A stretch of 64,000 nucleotides of DNA from HGM04593 sp045646845 (GTDB lineage Bacteria > Bacteroidota > Bacteroidia > Bacteroidales > Bacteroidaceae), in NCBI GenBank assembly GCA_045646845.1, contig JAZRLO010000043.1, forward strand, positions 1 to 64,000, read 5' to 3'. A model generated the notes under the pieces. That model saw nothing but the letters and a program-made list of their open reading frames with translations, was not told where the DNA came from and ran no database searches. Of the stretch, positions 26,101 to 35,168 are shown piece after piece. Both the position numbers and the translations under genes were made by a program. Every line of letters begins with the position of its first letter. The stretch's first letter is position 1.

Positions 26101-29100
26101 CTATACCGAGAAAGAGAAATTTGTAAATTCTCCGAATCTCTCTTATGTGCCGTTCGACCCATCGCTGACGTACATTATCACAAACTATGCCTATAAGGAC
26201 AAGACAATGTATTTGAGTTCCGGTGTGCGTTCAAATACGGGTGTTGATAAAACACTCGATACTTCAAAATGGCAATTCAAGACAACCGGAACCGATGGCG
26301 TTTATAATTTGTATAATGTTTCGGGCAGTTATCTTGCTGCGGCATCAAAGAGCACTCTTGTCGCTTCGGTTTCGGACCAGGCAAGCGCGGCAACATACTC
26401 TTTGATTCAGGATTCCCCTGTAGGTACTTGGGCTATTTCGGTATCGCCTGCGGCTGAATTTGCAACTCTCCACGACAACTCATATGGTAATGTCGTGGGT
26501 TGGGAGGCCGGTGCAAGCGCATCAAAGTGGTATCTGACCGCTATTGAGGGTAGTACAAACAGCCAGGCGACACAGAATAGTGATGAACTGCAGGCGCTTA
26601 TTGTAAAGGCCGAGGCATTGGTTGATGTAGTGGCTGTGGCAAAAATGCCTGGAGAAGTCATGTATGCATTGCAAAGAGATAATGCATCAGGTGCATATTA
26701 TATATCTTCTAATGCCGGACATAACACCGAAGATGGTAATGCAGCAGGTTATTCTGATGGCGCCGGTATTGCAGGCTTGCTCGATGAGGATCCTGCAACA
26801 TACTTCCACTCTCGTTGGGGAGGTACAAGCGTTAGCGGCTCGCATTATTTGCAAGTCGATCTTGGAACAGGTAATGAAATGCAGAAATTTATTTTTGAAT
26901 ATGCTACACGCAAGGGTAGTGATGCTAATCACACATCGCCTGCTCCAACAGCAATTGAGGTCTATGCCGGCAACGACGCTGGTAACATGGGCTCTGCTAT
27001 CGCAAGCTATACAGATGCTAAGGATAATCTTCCTGCATATACAAACTTGGGTGGCTCTTGGGTGTCACCGGTGATAACTGCAAACGAAGCAAGTCGTTAT
27101 TTGCGCTTTACAGTGACTTCGGCAACCGGTCCCGGTGGCAGTGGTCTCAGTTATTTTGCTATGGGTACATTCAAACTCTATAATGGAGATTACTTAGTAG
27201 AAGAGTGGAATCCCGGTTATGAGAATGTGGGTATTGAAACACTGAAGAGTGCACTCGATGCCGTGACACAAGCGAAGACTGCTATAGAAACTTCTACCGG
27301 AATCGATAATGCCAAAACAAATTTGACCGCTGCTTACAAGGCATTGTATGATGCTACGCTGGAAACTACCGATGCCAAGAAAACAGAGCTGCAGGAGTTG
27401 ATTGATGCTACAAATGAACTTATCGCTCAGGTTGGCGAGGCTACCGTGATAGCCGGTGCCAATGTCGATTTGCTTGGCAAACTCTATGCCGAAAGGGTAT
27501 ATACTGCCGGGGGAACTGGTCACAGCGACTACTCTTCGGCCGAAAACGGTTATAACTTGCTCGATGGCAATGTGAATACACATTTCCACTCAGATTATAA
27601 CACTTCTACAATGGTTTCACCACCATACTTGCGTGTTGATTTGGGAAAAGGAAACTCTGCCCGCAAGGTGAACTTTAATTATACCACGCGAAATCAAACG
27701 GGTTGTGCGCCTAAAATAATCAATGTCTATGGCGGTGTTGCCGAGACCGAGAATGACACACCTTTGTACGACGCGACTCCAATTGCGACATTTACATCTT
27801 CTGATGCCACAAATCCGTTGCCTACAGGTACATCTGCAAAGTGGACCTCTGCAGATATAGCATCGACAAAGGATTACCGTTTCTTCAAGTTCGAGGTGGC
27901 TGAATCACAGGGTAGTAATGCCGGTGGTTATTACTTTGCAATCTCTGAATTCGGTTTTAATATAGTCGGTGTCTCTTCTGCAACAATCAACCCCGAGTAT
28001 CAAGGACTTGTCTCGGAGGATTTGCTTATAGAGACTCGTCAAGAGGTTGACGCCGCTGTAACAATGAAGGAGATTGCTACATCAGAGGATTTGTTGCAGG
28101 TGCAGATAGATAAGCTGCAGGCTGCAAAGGATGCACTTGAGGAGGCTATGAGTTCGACATCAGCTCTTAAGGCGCAACTCAATGAACTTCTATATCAGGC
28201 ACAGACATTGTATGTGAAAATTGCCAATGAAAATGACGGAGTCATTGACGATTATTACAAATCGGCTATTGGTCAGGAAGATTTTGGGACATTGATAAAT
28301 GAAATAAGCGAGGCCGGTCCTCTTGTGCAGGGAAATGCAAATCCTACAGCAGCTGAATTGCAGACTGCAATAAGCGAACTTGGAGCAATTTGCGAGAAGA
28401 TTAACGGAATCATTGCTGCTGACTTTGCTCAGGACTCAAGAACTGCCATTGAAGAACTTGTTGCCAAAATGGAAACTTTGTTTGGCGATGTTGCCGACAA
28501 GACAACTGCAAAAACAGCCATTGCATTGCAGACAACCGATGACGAGAGTGATTTCTATATATGGTCTAACGCGACAGCTTGGGACTGCGACGGCATTGGA
28601 GCTTTGATTGACAAGAACGATGACGGAACGGCAAAAACCGGAACATTCTTCGGAACAACTTGGGATGGCGGTGCTGTAAACAGTTATGACCACTATATTG
28701 CTGTTGACCTGGGTGTGGATGTTGCAATCAGTGAACTCTCTATCGATTATATAACCCGAAACAGTACCCATGCAAACCAGCGTCCTACAGCAATAAAGGT
28801 TCTTGGTTGCAATGACAAGGAAGGCGAGTATGCTGAAATTACAACCCTTAGCGAGGGTATGCCTGTCGGTCAGTGCGAAAAATGGGAGATGTCATCTGCT
28901 GTCGCATTGAACAGTTATTACCGTTACATACGTTTTGCACCTGCTACAGAAGTGGGCTACTTCAATATGTCCGACTTCAATCTCTATGCTCATAGTGCAG
29001 TAAAGGCGAACGATAATTATTCCACATCCGATATAACAAGTGCACAGTTGTTTGCTATGAATGCTGCGTTGCTGGCAGGTATCGATGCAAGGGATAAGTT

Positions 29101-31786
29101 TGTGACCGAAGAAAATTACAATGCCGCTCTCGCTGCTTTGCAAACACAATATGATGCTTTGTTGGCAATAAAGGATGCAAATGTCAGTGACCGTAATTCG
29201 TTGGCAAACCTTATAGCCGAAACAAATACTCTTCTTGCCGAGGTTGCAAAAATTGATGGAACGGAGGCAAAGATTGCATTGCAGTGCGATGACGAGAATG
29301 CACCTTATTATATATATTGTAATGCGCCGGGTAAGACAAACAACTACGGTGGTGATAACTTGGGCGTTGCTGCATTGCTCGACTATGACGATGGTGGTCA
29401 ACCGATGAATTCAACACACCTGCACACTACATATTATGGCGATAGTCACGATGATGAACTTGACCACTATTTGCGTGTGGATATGGGTGAAAACAAGGCT
29501 TTGACGGCATTCAAATTTGCTTATATACCTCGCTCGGGTAATACAAATAATGCCCCCAAGGTGATGCTCATTGAGGGTAGTAACGACTGCGTGAACTTTG
29601 AGGAGATTACAACACTCACTGATATGGCTACAACATATCAGTCGAGTGTGATAACAAACGGCAAAGCCTACCGCTATATCCGTTTTATGGTGAAAGAGAC
29701 ACATACTAACGATAAATATAATGGACATCCATTCTTTGTGCTCAGCCACTTTGAAATGACTGCTTGCAATACAATTGAGATTGCCCAGGGGGTTGCTTCG
29801 CCAAACTTGCCTTTGTCAACAGTGGTTGTTGCAAGCAATGAGCTGGTGGATGGTACCACTGTGAATGAGCAGTTCTATGTTACACAGGACTTGTACGACT
29901 CTACAGTTGCTGAACTGCAGGCTGCAAAGGACGCGTTGGTGGCAGCAATTGCGTTGAAGAACATCCCGGTTAAGCTTACAACAGATGTAAACAACCCTGT
30001 GCTCTACAAGATTAAGATTAATCGAAGCACTACCACTGTCCTTGAATATGATGGCGCAACCGCCGATGCAACAAAACAGGTTGCTGTTGCCGATGAGTAT
30101 GTTGGCAACAAGTATCAGGCTTGGTACTTTATGCAGGGAACAGATACTGAAAGCAATGATGATATCCTTATTCTGCCTTATTGGAACGAGGGTGCGGCAA
30201 ATACCGCATTGAGACTTGGAGCGGCTTCAACAGGTAATGCTACGGCTGCAGTCTGGGCCGTGGAAAGTGGTGATGCAAGCAAAACGAAGCAGAATTGGTA
30301 CATAACTGTTGATGCCGGTAACACAGCCGAGGGCTGGTGGAATATACGCCCCCAGGGTAAGGATAACTATTTCAGCAATAATGGCGGTGTGAACAATAAG
30401 ATGGGCTTCTGGAACAGTTCGAGCGACGACGGTTCTGAGTTCCAGTTTGTGCTTGATGAGACCGACTACTCTTTGTCCGATGCTTACTATGCTCTCTATA
30501 ACCAGTATGTAGCTTGCGGTGGTGAGGCGGTTTCGGGTACAGTAATCGGTACTTATACAGTGGAGAGTGCAACTGCATATAACGATGCATATAACAACGC
30601 AGCAGCGTTGCTCGAGGCAAAGAACTCTACCGATGAGGTGTATAATGACGCTCGCACTGCATTGGCCGAAGCTTATGATGCCATTGAGTACAACGGAGGC
30701 TTGTGCAAGATAAGGTCGGCCTACACCGGTGGCTACAGTGCAGACAATCTTGTATATGTGAATGCCGATGGAAAGCCTCATTTCGAGGCTGCTACAGATG
30801 AGGCTCTTTCAAAATATATTTGGGAGTTCATACCAGTGGCGGGTGGTTACAAATTGAAGAGCCTCCACACACAAAGCTATGTTACAGCTGCGTCTTGGGG
30901 AACTCAGGTGGTGCTTGGCGATGAGGCTGCGGCCAGACTGGTTACAGTTGATTTCCTTGACAAAGAAAACGGTATTGTGCGCTTGAACGTTGCCGGCGGT
31001 TATCCATTGCACGCGCAGGCGGATGGCAGTAAACTGGTTGGATATACAGGTGAGCTTGGAACAGCCTCGGCTTGGCATGTCGAGAAAGTTGAGAATGTCG
31101 AGGAGAATATTAAACATACAGTTTCTCTTGGTGCCGATGAAAGCACCGCGAAGGCCTATTCAACCCTCTATCTTGCATACAATGCACAGATTCCAGAAGG
31201 TGTCACAGCATCAATAGTTACCAGTATAAATGAGATTGGTCAGTTGGAAATGACGCCGGTTGAGGGAGGAATTCTCCCTGCAAATACCGCCGTGGTGTTG
31301 AGTGGTGCAAATGCCGGTGCGGCCGATTTCAAATATACCGCAGAAGAAGCTACCTTCAATCCACAGGCTAACAAGCTCAATGGTACATCATGCAACAAAC
31401 TCGTACACTGTGGTAATACTTACAATGTGTATATGCTTGGTAAGAAGAATAACCGTGTGGCGTTCTATTGGACATACGAGAACCGTAATGAAAACGGTGT
31501 GAAGTACGAAGTCAATGGCAGTCCAAACCATAATGAGGGCGGTTATGTGCTTTGCAATGCAAACAAGGCCTATCTGCTTGACGAAGAGAATCCTGCCCAG
31601 GCTGCAGCAGCGATGTATAGTTTCTTCTTTGGTGGTGAGACAACCGACCTTGACGAAGTGAGTGATGAAGTGAAAGGTGAAAACGGGAATGTGAAAGCTA
31701 TTTACGACCTGCAGGGCCGTAAACATACCGAGATAACCGAACCGGGTATGTATATTGTCGGTGGTAAAAAGGTTTTGGTCAAGTAA
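23102..31786 (+). CDS. Giant secreted M60-family (mucinase-like) metalloprotease with multiple carbohydrate-binding modules
   Basis: The 2894-residue protein starts with a signal peptide (cleavage after STTSWA). Approximate layout: residues 25-150, ricin/beta-trefoil-like lectin; 230-760, enhancin-type peptidase M60 with zinc site H639-E640-x-x-H643 and a downstream glutamate E656 (TEVTNN); 1017-1158, a second trefoil-like module; four F5/8 type C (discoidin/CBM32-like) modules near 1181-1363, 1460-1623, 1803-1963 and 2053-2220, each with a (D/E)x(D/N)xxTxFH(S/T)-like segment and a (L/I)xVD(L/M)G strand; helical FIVAR-like spacers between them; 2288-2457 and 2534-2667, further lectin-like modules; and a C-terminal tail (IYDLQGRK, then GMYIVGGKKVLVK) like type IX sorting signals. 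M60 proteases of gut Bacteroidales cleave mucin-type O-glycoproteins, so a host-glycan role is a reasonable inference. It is a single gene with no polysaccharide-utilisation neighbours. Confidence 0.92.
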   Translation: MKRIFTHLFVAVLLMLSTTSWAQFENGKVYRIVCSGTTSVSLGASALSDVAAVSTSETDKSQQWYVTVSGSNYTFRNLGNGRYLLGNNGTSGEWGLTESSSNFTVSKVSGNYCIRGASDSNGYAYMHKDAGNNIVSWESSNGNSQWTPIEVSYTDSELQTIWSAVDALVVPSATVSGYQTKLEAIFTDKACTQLNSTYAAKTVDQIKADANYLALPATLQAMVLKVKGGDWTESTVAPADRPNGNNNTNHSLWTVSDTWNNDYAKRFRVQMYEPYSIEGEITSYLRFNAHCNMDNPTGIYANGGEPIYIMVEGTIEDGAELWIAHQTGHGATGYYSNATYTRLYEGLNVVPYFNDGSQLWINYLVHTYNGNGATIAEKFPHKLSDYKPLKIHIEGGHINGYYNAMGDFRATDSGTENLWGEVDNDEDWNYYKARVALSTDFALLGHRQTPLFPFGTYESGKNAFCTYNDGGGLEYALAYHLDSITVPTTPNCYGGSGNTFGTFAGSYSGMNLDASNGKINIMLEAWDRIMYSELATMGLVSTSTMDKMNSLYPRWTSEGTAAEIYNYGSATVNGETKTYKDFCQGIDYSEYFNHHGAAVGAPSGYMSGGWRVCNYHYNTMGSVIGKIAAEAGPTWGPAHEIGHQHQGVFNLNGQTEVTNNFFSNVAVWYMGMGTSRVNGSEGSLASVLAAFNTDGNDLYTNNIWAITHLYYRLWLYYHLAGNNTQFWPRLFELCRQVPLVNGGQISGETSLLRFYQHACDAAGEDLTEFFRAHGYFEIMDNRFVGDYSNATYNITQEQIDAAIKSVKDKGYPVNYAALLINDATSETTVKHDGTTKRSLWDGSATADLGSVNDFIDGDIETLTNYTATVSADGTVSMSDGEGGIGFLVLNEDGELVSFSNKTEFALNDEAAYLLATGKATIVAVDTDSKTAEAEVDLSAIQREMLEALIEKVDAMPIDDGTYTHIGFYTKACAADLLAAVESAKTVLASGTGFAAAYELLYTEKEKFVNSPNLSYVPFDPSLTYIITNYAYKDKTMYLSSGVRSNTGVDKTLDTSKWQFKTTGTDGVYNLYNVSGSYLAAASKSTLVASVSDQASAATYSLIQDSPVGTWAISVSPAAEFATLHDNSYGNVVGWEAGASASKWYLTAIEGSTNSQATQNSDELQALIVKAEALVDVVAVAKMPGEVMYALQRDNASGAYYISSNAGHNTEDGNAAGYSDGAGIAGLLDEDPATYFHSRWGGTSVSGSHYLQVDLGTGNEMQKFIFEYATRKGSDANHTSPAPTAIEVYAGNDAGNMGSAIASYTDAKDNLPAYTNLGGSWVSPVITANEASRYLRFTVTSATGPGGSGLSYFAMGTFKLYNGDYLVEEWNPGYENVGIETLKSALDAVTQAKTAIETSTGIDNAKTNLTAAYKALYDATLETTDAKKTELQELIDATNELIAQVGEATVIAGANVDLLGKLYAERVYTAGGTGHSDYSSAENGYNLLDGNVNTHFHSDYNTSTMVSPPYLRVDLGKGNSARKVNFNYTTRNQTGCAPKIINVYGGVAETENDTPLYDATPIATFTSSDATNPLPTGTSAKWTSADIASTKDYRFFKFEVAESQGSNAGGYYFAISEFGFNIVGVSSATINPEYQGLVSEDLLIETRQEVDAAVTMKEIATSEDLLQVQIDKLQAAKDALEEAMSSTSALKAQLNELLYQAQTLYVKIANENDGVIDDYYKSAIGQEDFGTLINEISEAGPLVQGNANPTAAELQTAISELGAICEKINGIIAADFAQDSRTAIEELVAKMETLFGDVADKTTAKTAIALQTTDDESDFYIWSNATAWDCDGIGALIDKNDDGTAKTGTFFGTTWDGGAVNSYDHYIAVDLGVDVAISELSIDYITRNSTHANQRPTAIKVLGCNDKEGEYAEITTLSEGMPVGQCEKWEMSSAVALNSYYRYIRFAPATEVGYFNMSDFNLYAHSAVKANDNYSTSDITSAQLFAMNAALLAGIDARDKFVTEENYNAALAALQTQYDALLAIKDANVSDRNSLANLIAETNTLLAEVAKIDGTEAKIALQCDDENAPYYIYCNAPGKTNNYGGDNLGVAALLDYDDGGQPMNSTHLHTTYYGDSHDDELDHYLRVDMGENKALTAFKFAYIPRSGNTNNAPKVMLIEGSNDCVNFEEITTLTDMATTYQSSVITNGKAYRYIRFMVKETHTNDKYNGHPFFVLSHFEMTACNTIEIAQGVASPNLPLSTVVVASNELVDGTTVNEQFYVTQDLYDSTVAELQAAKDALVAAIALKNIPVKLTTDVNNPVLYKIKINRSTTTVLEYDGATADATKQVAVADEYVGNKYQAWYFMQGTDTESNDDILILPYWNEGAANTALRLGAASTGNATAAVWAVESGDASKTKQNWYITVDAGNTAEGWWNIRPQGKDNYFSNNGGVNNKMGFWNSSSDDGSEFQFVLDETDYSLSDAYYALYNQYVACGGEAVSGTVIGTYTVESATAYNDAYNNAAALLEAKNSTDEVYNDARTALAEAYDAIEYNGGLCKIRSAYTGGYSADNLVYVNADGKPHFEAATDEALSKYIWEFIPVAGGYKLKSLHTQSYVTAASWGTQVVLGDEAAARLVTVDFLDKENGIVRLNVAGGYPLHAQADGSKLVGYTGELGTASAWHVEKVENVEENIKHTVSLGADESTAKAYSTLYLAYNAQIPEGVTASIVTSINEIGQLEMTPVEGGILPANTAVVLSGANAGAADFKYTAEEATFNPQANKLNGTSCNKLVHCGNTYNVYMLGKKNNRVAFYWTYENRNENGVKYEVNGSPNHNEGGYVLCNANKAYLLDEENPAQAAAAMYSFFFGGETTDLDEVSDEVKGENGNVKAIYDLQGRKHTEITEPGMYIVGGKKVLVK

Positions 31787-31796
31787 TTGACCAAAA
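31773..31796 (+). repeat. Hairpin containing the stop codon of the M60 gene
   Basis: A perfect 10-bp inverted repeat (31773-31782 with 31787-31796) has a 4-base loop GTAA that includes most of the in-frame TAA at 31784-31786. No T-tract follows, so it is not a classical terminator. Confidence 0.7.
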
Positions 31797-31800
31797 GCTC

Positions 31801-31877
31801 GAGAATGCCGGCAGCAATAGGTCAAGCGTAGTGCCGCGAAAGTAGCACCGCTTGGGTTGCGGCAAGACGGCATTCTC
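31801..31877 (+). repeat. Long imperfect hairpin 3' of the M60 gene
   Basis: The outer arms 31801-31810 and 31868-31877 pair perfectly over 10 bp. Inside them 31814-31817 pairs with 31857-31860, and 31823-31834 pairs with 31845-31854 apart from a two-base bulge. The whole 77-base unit should fold in RNA. Neither T-run nor coding potential was found, so a 3' stabiliser, processing site or small RNA are options. Confidence 0.6.
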
Positions 31878-31950
31878 AAGGTTCTAGTAAAGTAATAACG
31901 AGCAGCTCGACAACATAAGCAGTGATAGGTTACCTGTGGAATTAGAAACT

Positions 31951-32130
31951 ATGAAAAGAACTATTATGGAAAAGAAAGAGTATATATCACCTGTAGCAGA
32001 GATAATAGAAGTCGGCACTTTGAGCGTGCTTGCATTGAGCAAGGAGAGTGAAGTGCAGATTGACGATTCAGAACAGTGGTCCGGCGAGCACCGTGGCGAT
32101 TGGGAGAATATCTGGGACGGCATGAAGTGA
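31951..32130 (+). CDS. Small acidic protein of unknown function (Bacteroidales YISP-type peptide)
   Basis: The product is 59 residues from the ATG at 31951, or 54 from the ATG at 31966. The sequence MEKKEYISPVAEIIEVG and then LSVLALSKES resembles small (Y)ISPxxEhhEh peptides seen downstream of surface-protein genes in Prevotella and relatives; their function is unknown to me. The C-terminal half is acidic and Trp-containing (SEQWSGEHRGDWENIWDG). It lies 164 bases after the M60 gene on the same strand and is followed by a stem-loop, so it may share that transcript. Confidence 0.55.
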   Translation: MKRTIMEKKEYISPVAEIIEVGTLSVLALSKESEVQIDDSEQWSGEHRGDWENIWDGMK

Positions 32131-32157
32131 TTGCTGTATTGGCATAGATGATATTAA

Positions 32158-32195
32158 AAGGAAATCCCTTGCTCTGTCGGGCAAGGGATTTCCTT
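32158..32195. terminator. Bidirectional terminator between the small peptide gene and nuoN
   Basis: A perfect 15-bp stem (32158-32172 with 32181-32195) with an 8-base loop lies between convergent genes. The plus-strand tail is TTATT and the minus-strand tail is TTTTAATAT, so it probably ends transcripts from both sides, notably the nuo operon. Confidence 0.75.
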
Positions 32196-32226
32196 ATTGT
32201 TGCGGGCAATGCTCTTGATTGGCCGT

Positions 32227-33651
32227 TTATAGTCCGAATGAGATGCTCTCTATGCCGGAGTATATGAAACTGCATATTCCCAATAACAGAATTCCTGCGA
32301 GGCATAATATGAGTGCGATTCTTGTATAAGGGTCGCACTTTGTCTTGGGGACAGGTACGGTATTCTCCTTCATGTACATGGCCTTTACAATAAGCAGGTA
32401 GTAATAGAGCGAGATTACGGTGTTTACGAGTGCAACGAACACAAGCACCATGAACCCTGCCCCGAATGTGTTCATGAAGACGAAGAACTTGCTGAAAAAA
32501 CCCGCAAAAGGCGGTATTCCGGCAAGGGAGAAGAGGGCAAGCGTCATTATGAGCGTGAGCTTGGGGTTCGTCCTGTACAGCCCGTTGAAAGTGCTGCGTT
32601 TGGCTTCTGTTCCGGTTCTCCATTCCACGGTCTCTATAATGGAGAATATTGCCATGTTGGCAACCATATACACCATGAGGTAGAATACCAGTGCCGTCAT
32701 ACCCTCTGCCGTTCCGCTTATCACGGCAAGCATTATGTATCCGGCCTGCGAGATGCTGCTGAATGCCATGAAACGTTTGAGATGCTGCTGTTTAATGGCC
32801 ATCAGGTTGGCCATGGTTATGCTCGCGACGGTCGTTATGTATATGATGGTCTGCCATTGGGCTGTCATGGGTGCAAAAACCTTCGTCAGTACAATGAAAA
32901 GGGTAAATGCGGCCGCGCCTTTGGAGATGACCGACATATATGCCGTCACTGCCGTAGGGGCTCCCTGGTAGCTGTCGGCTGTCCACAGATGGAACGGCAC
33001 GAGCGAAATCTTGAATCCGAGGCCTGCGAAGAACATTACCAGAGCAAATATCTGCATGGGCTCACCGGTGATGCCGGCAGCCATGTCGCTGAAATAAAGT
33101 GTTCCTGTCGTTCCGTAGAGGAATGTTATGCCGTAGAGCATTACGGCCGACGCGAACATTGACGTGAGTATATATTTGATGCCGGCCTCGGCCGAATTGT
33201 GCCTGTACTTGTCGAACGCGACAAGGCATGCAAGGGGCAATGATGCCAGTTCTATTCCAATGAACAACAGCAGGAAGTGTCGCGCGCTTATCATGAAGAA
33301 CATGCCTATGAGTGTGCTGAGCAGCAACACGTAGAACTCTCCCTGTTTGTAGTATGTGTTTTCGTTGCTAAGCCATTTGTACGACTGCAGTATGACCAGC
33401 AGTGTTCCGAATGAGAGCATGCCCTTTAGGAATACTGTCATCGCATTGCTTTCGTACATGCCGCCGAACAGGGTGAACGAGGAGCGGTCGCTTATGGCAA
33501 GCACGGTGAGTACGGCAACGAGCATGCATGTTATTGGGTGGTAGAAATGGCGGTGCTTGTTGCTCGTGAAAAGGTCATACATGAATATGATAAGATATAT
33601 TCCTATGAGGCAGACCTCGGGGCGCATCGCAAAGAACTGTGAGTAATCCAT
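32227..33651 (-). CDS. nuoN: NADH-quinone oxidoreductase subunit N
   Basis: NuoN is one of the three antiporter-like proton-pumping subunits of complex I. The 474-residue protein is hydrophobic throughout, with about 14 helices. It contains the Mrp-type signature around DSYQGAPTAVTAYMSVISKG and SLAGIPPFAGFFSKFFVF. It is the last gene of the nuo operon, 23 bases after nuoM, and ends next to a terminator stem. Confidence 0.96.
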   Translation of the reverse strand: MDYSQFFAMRPEVCLIGIYLIIFMYDLFTSNKHRHFYHPITCMLVAVLTVLAISDRSSFTLFGGMYESNAMTVFLKGMLSFGTLLVILQSYKWLSNENTYYKQGEFYVLLLSTLIGMFFMISARHFLLLFIGIELASLPLACLVAFDKYRHNSAEAGIKYILTSMFASAVMLYGITFLYGTTGTLYFSDMAAGITGEPMQIFALVMFFAGLGFKISLVPFHLWTADSYQGAPTAVTAYMSVISKGAAAFTLFIVLTKVFAPMTAQWQTIIYITTVASITMANLMAIKQQHLKRFMAFSSISQAGYIMLAVISGTAEGMTALVFYLMVYMVANMAIFSIIETVEWRTGTEAKRSTFNGLYRTNPKLTLIMTLALFSLAGIPPFAGFFSKFFVFMNTFGAGFMVLVFVALVNTVISLYYYLLIVKAMYMKENTVPVPKTKCDPYTRIALILCLAGILLLGICSFIYSGIESISFGL

Positions 33652-33674
33652 ATGTCGTTAATGCTTTTTCTTGT

Positions 33675-35156
33675 TTAATTTATGTTGGCAAGCACTGTGC
33701 CTACTCCTCCGTCTATGAGCTTGCTTATCCACATGGGCGCGATGCCTATCGCTACGATACATACGATGAGGCATATCACCGTGAATCTCTCGTCCCATGT
33801 GGCATCGGTGAGTTTCATGTGCTCTTCATTCTCGGGCTCTCCGTACAGGATGCGACCGACAACGCGCAGGATATATACAGCCGTAATCACTATGCTGGTG
33901 CAGGCTATTACCGTAACGATCCTGTGAAACGTGTCGTCAATGCCGAATGCGCCGACAAATACGGTCATCTCGGCTACGAAGCCGCTGAACCCGGGAAGTC
34001 CAAGGTTTGCAAGTCCGGCAATGACATAGCCGACTGCAAGGAACGGCATTATCTTCATCAGGCCGCGCATCTTGCTTATGTCGCGGGTGTGGGTGCGTCC
34101 GTAAATCATGCCTATGAGGGCGAAGAAGAGTGCCGTCATCAATCCGTGCGACAGCATCTGTAGTATCGCTCCCGTGCATGCGGTTCTCGTCATCATCAGT
34201 ATCGCGAAGAGTACCAGTCCGCAGTGCGACACGGACGAGTATGCGTTTATGTACTTCAGGTCGGTCTGTCTTACGGCGGCCAGTGCCCCGTAAACCACGC
34301 TTGTGGTAGTCAGTATGATGAATATCCATGAGAGGTCCTCTGCCGCCTGAGGCATAAGGTACATGGCGACTCTGAAGCAACCGTAGCCCCCCAATTTCAT
34401 AAGCACTCCGGCATGAAGCATGGATACCGATGTGGGGGCGCAGGCATGGCCGTCGGGGCTCCATGTGTGGAAGGGGAACAGTGCTCCCAGGACGCCGAAT
34501 CCTATGAATGTCAACGGGAAAAATATATGCTGCGTCTCTACGGGGATATTGCCCATGGCTGCAATCTCGTGAATATTCATGGTGGTCGCTCCGCTGCCGA
34601 AGTATATTCCGAGAATACCCATGAGCAGGAACGCGGAACCTCCCATGAGCATAAGGGTGAGCTTCATGGCCGAATACTCTTTGCGTCCGCTTCCCCACAC
34701 GCCGATGAGCAGGTACATGGGGATGAGTGCAGTCTCGTAGAACATAAACATGGTGAACAGGTCCGTTGATATGAAGAAACCATAAACACCCAGTGCCAAT
34801 AATGTGTACCACAGGAAGAAATCCTTTGTCATGGGCTTTATCCTCCACGATGCGAACGTACCGGTGAATACGATTATCGACGAGAGCAGTATCATTGCCA
34901 CGGATATGCCGTCAACTCCTACCGAGAAGCATATGTTCAGCGGCTTGAACCAGCTCCATGATGCCGTGTATAGCATCGGTGCAGTTTCTCCTGCGTTGCG
35001 CAGCGATATGAAATCAATGACCAGGTATGCCGACAGTGCAAGCAACAGTGTGGAGCCGGCAACCATTACCGTACGTGTCTGGCGCAGGTTGTGGCTGCCC
35101 CATAGTGAAAGCAGCATCAGCAGCGGTATTATGACGAAAAGGAGAAGTATATTCAT
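33675..35156 (-). CDS. nuoM: NADH-quinone oxidoreductase subunit M
   Basis: NuoM is an antiporter-like membrane subunit of complex I. The 493-residue product carries the family's APTSVSMLHAGVLMKLGGYG (residues about 240-260) with the conserved lysine of the proton channel, and ANLGLPGFSGFVAEM. About 14 hydrophobic helices can be seen. It lies 12 bases after nuoL. Confidence 0.97.
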   Translation of the reverse strand: MNILLLFVIIPLLMLLSLWGSHNLRQTRTVMVAGSTLLLALSAYLVIDFISLRNAGETAPMLYTASWSWFKPLNICFSVGVDGISVAMILLSSIIVFTGTFASWRIKPMTKDFFLWYTLLALGVYGFFISTDLFTMFMFYETALIPMYLLIGVWGSGRKEYSAMKLTLMLMGGSAFLLMGILGIYFGSGATTMNIHEIAAMGNIPVETQHIFFPLTFIGFGVLGALFPFHTWSPDGHACAPTSVSMLHAGVLMKLGGYGCFRVAMYLMPQAAEDLSWIFIILTTTSVVYGALAAVRQTDLKYINAYSSVSHCGLVLFAILMMTRTACTGAILQMLSHGLMTALFFALIGMIYGRTHTRDISKMRGLMKIMPFLAVGYVIAGLANLGLPGFSGFVAEMTVFVGAFGIDDTFHRIVTVIACTSIVITAVYILRVVGRILYGEPENEEHMKLTDATWDERFTVICLIVCIVAIGIAPMWISKLIDGGVGTVLANIN

Positions 35157-35168
35157 AGTCAGTTGTGT

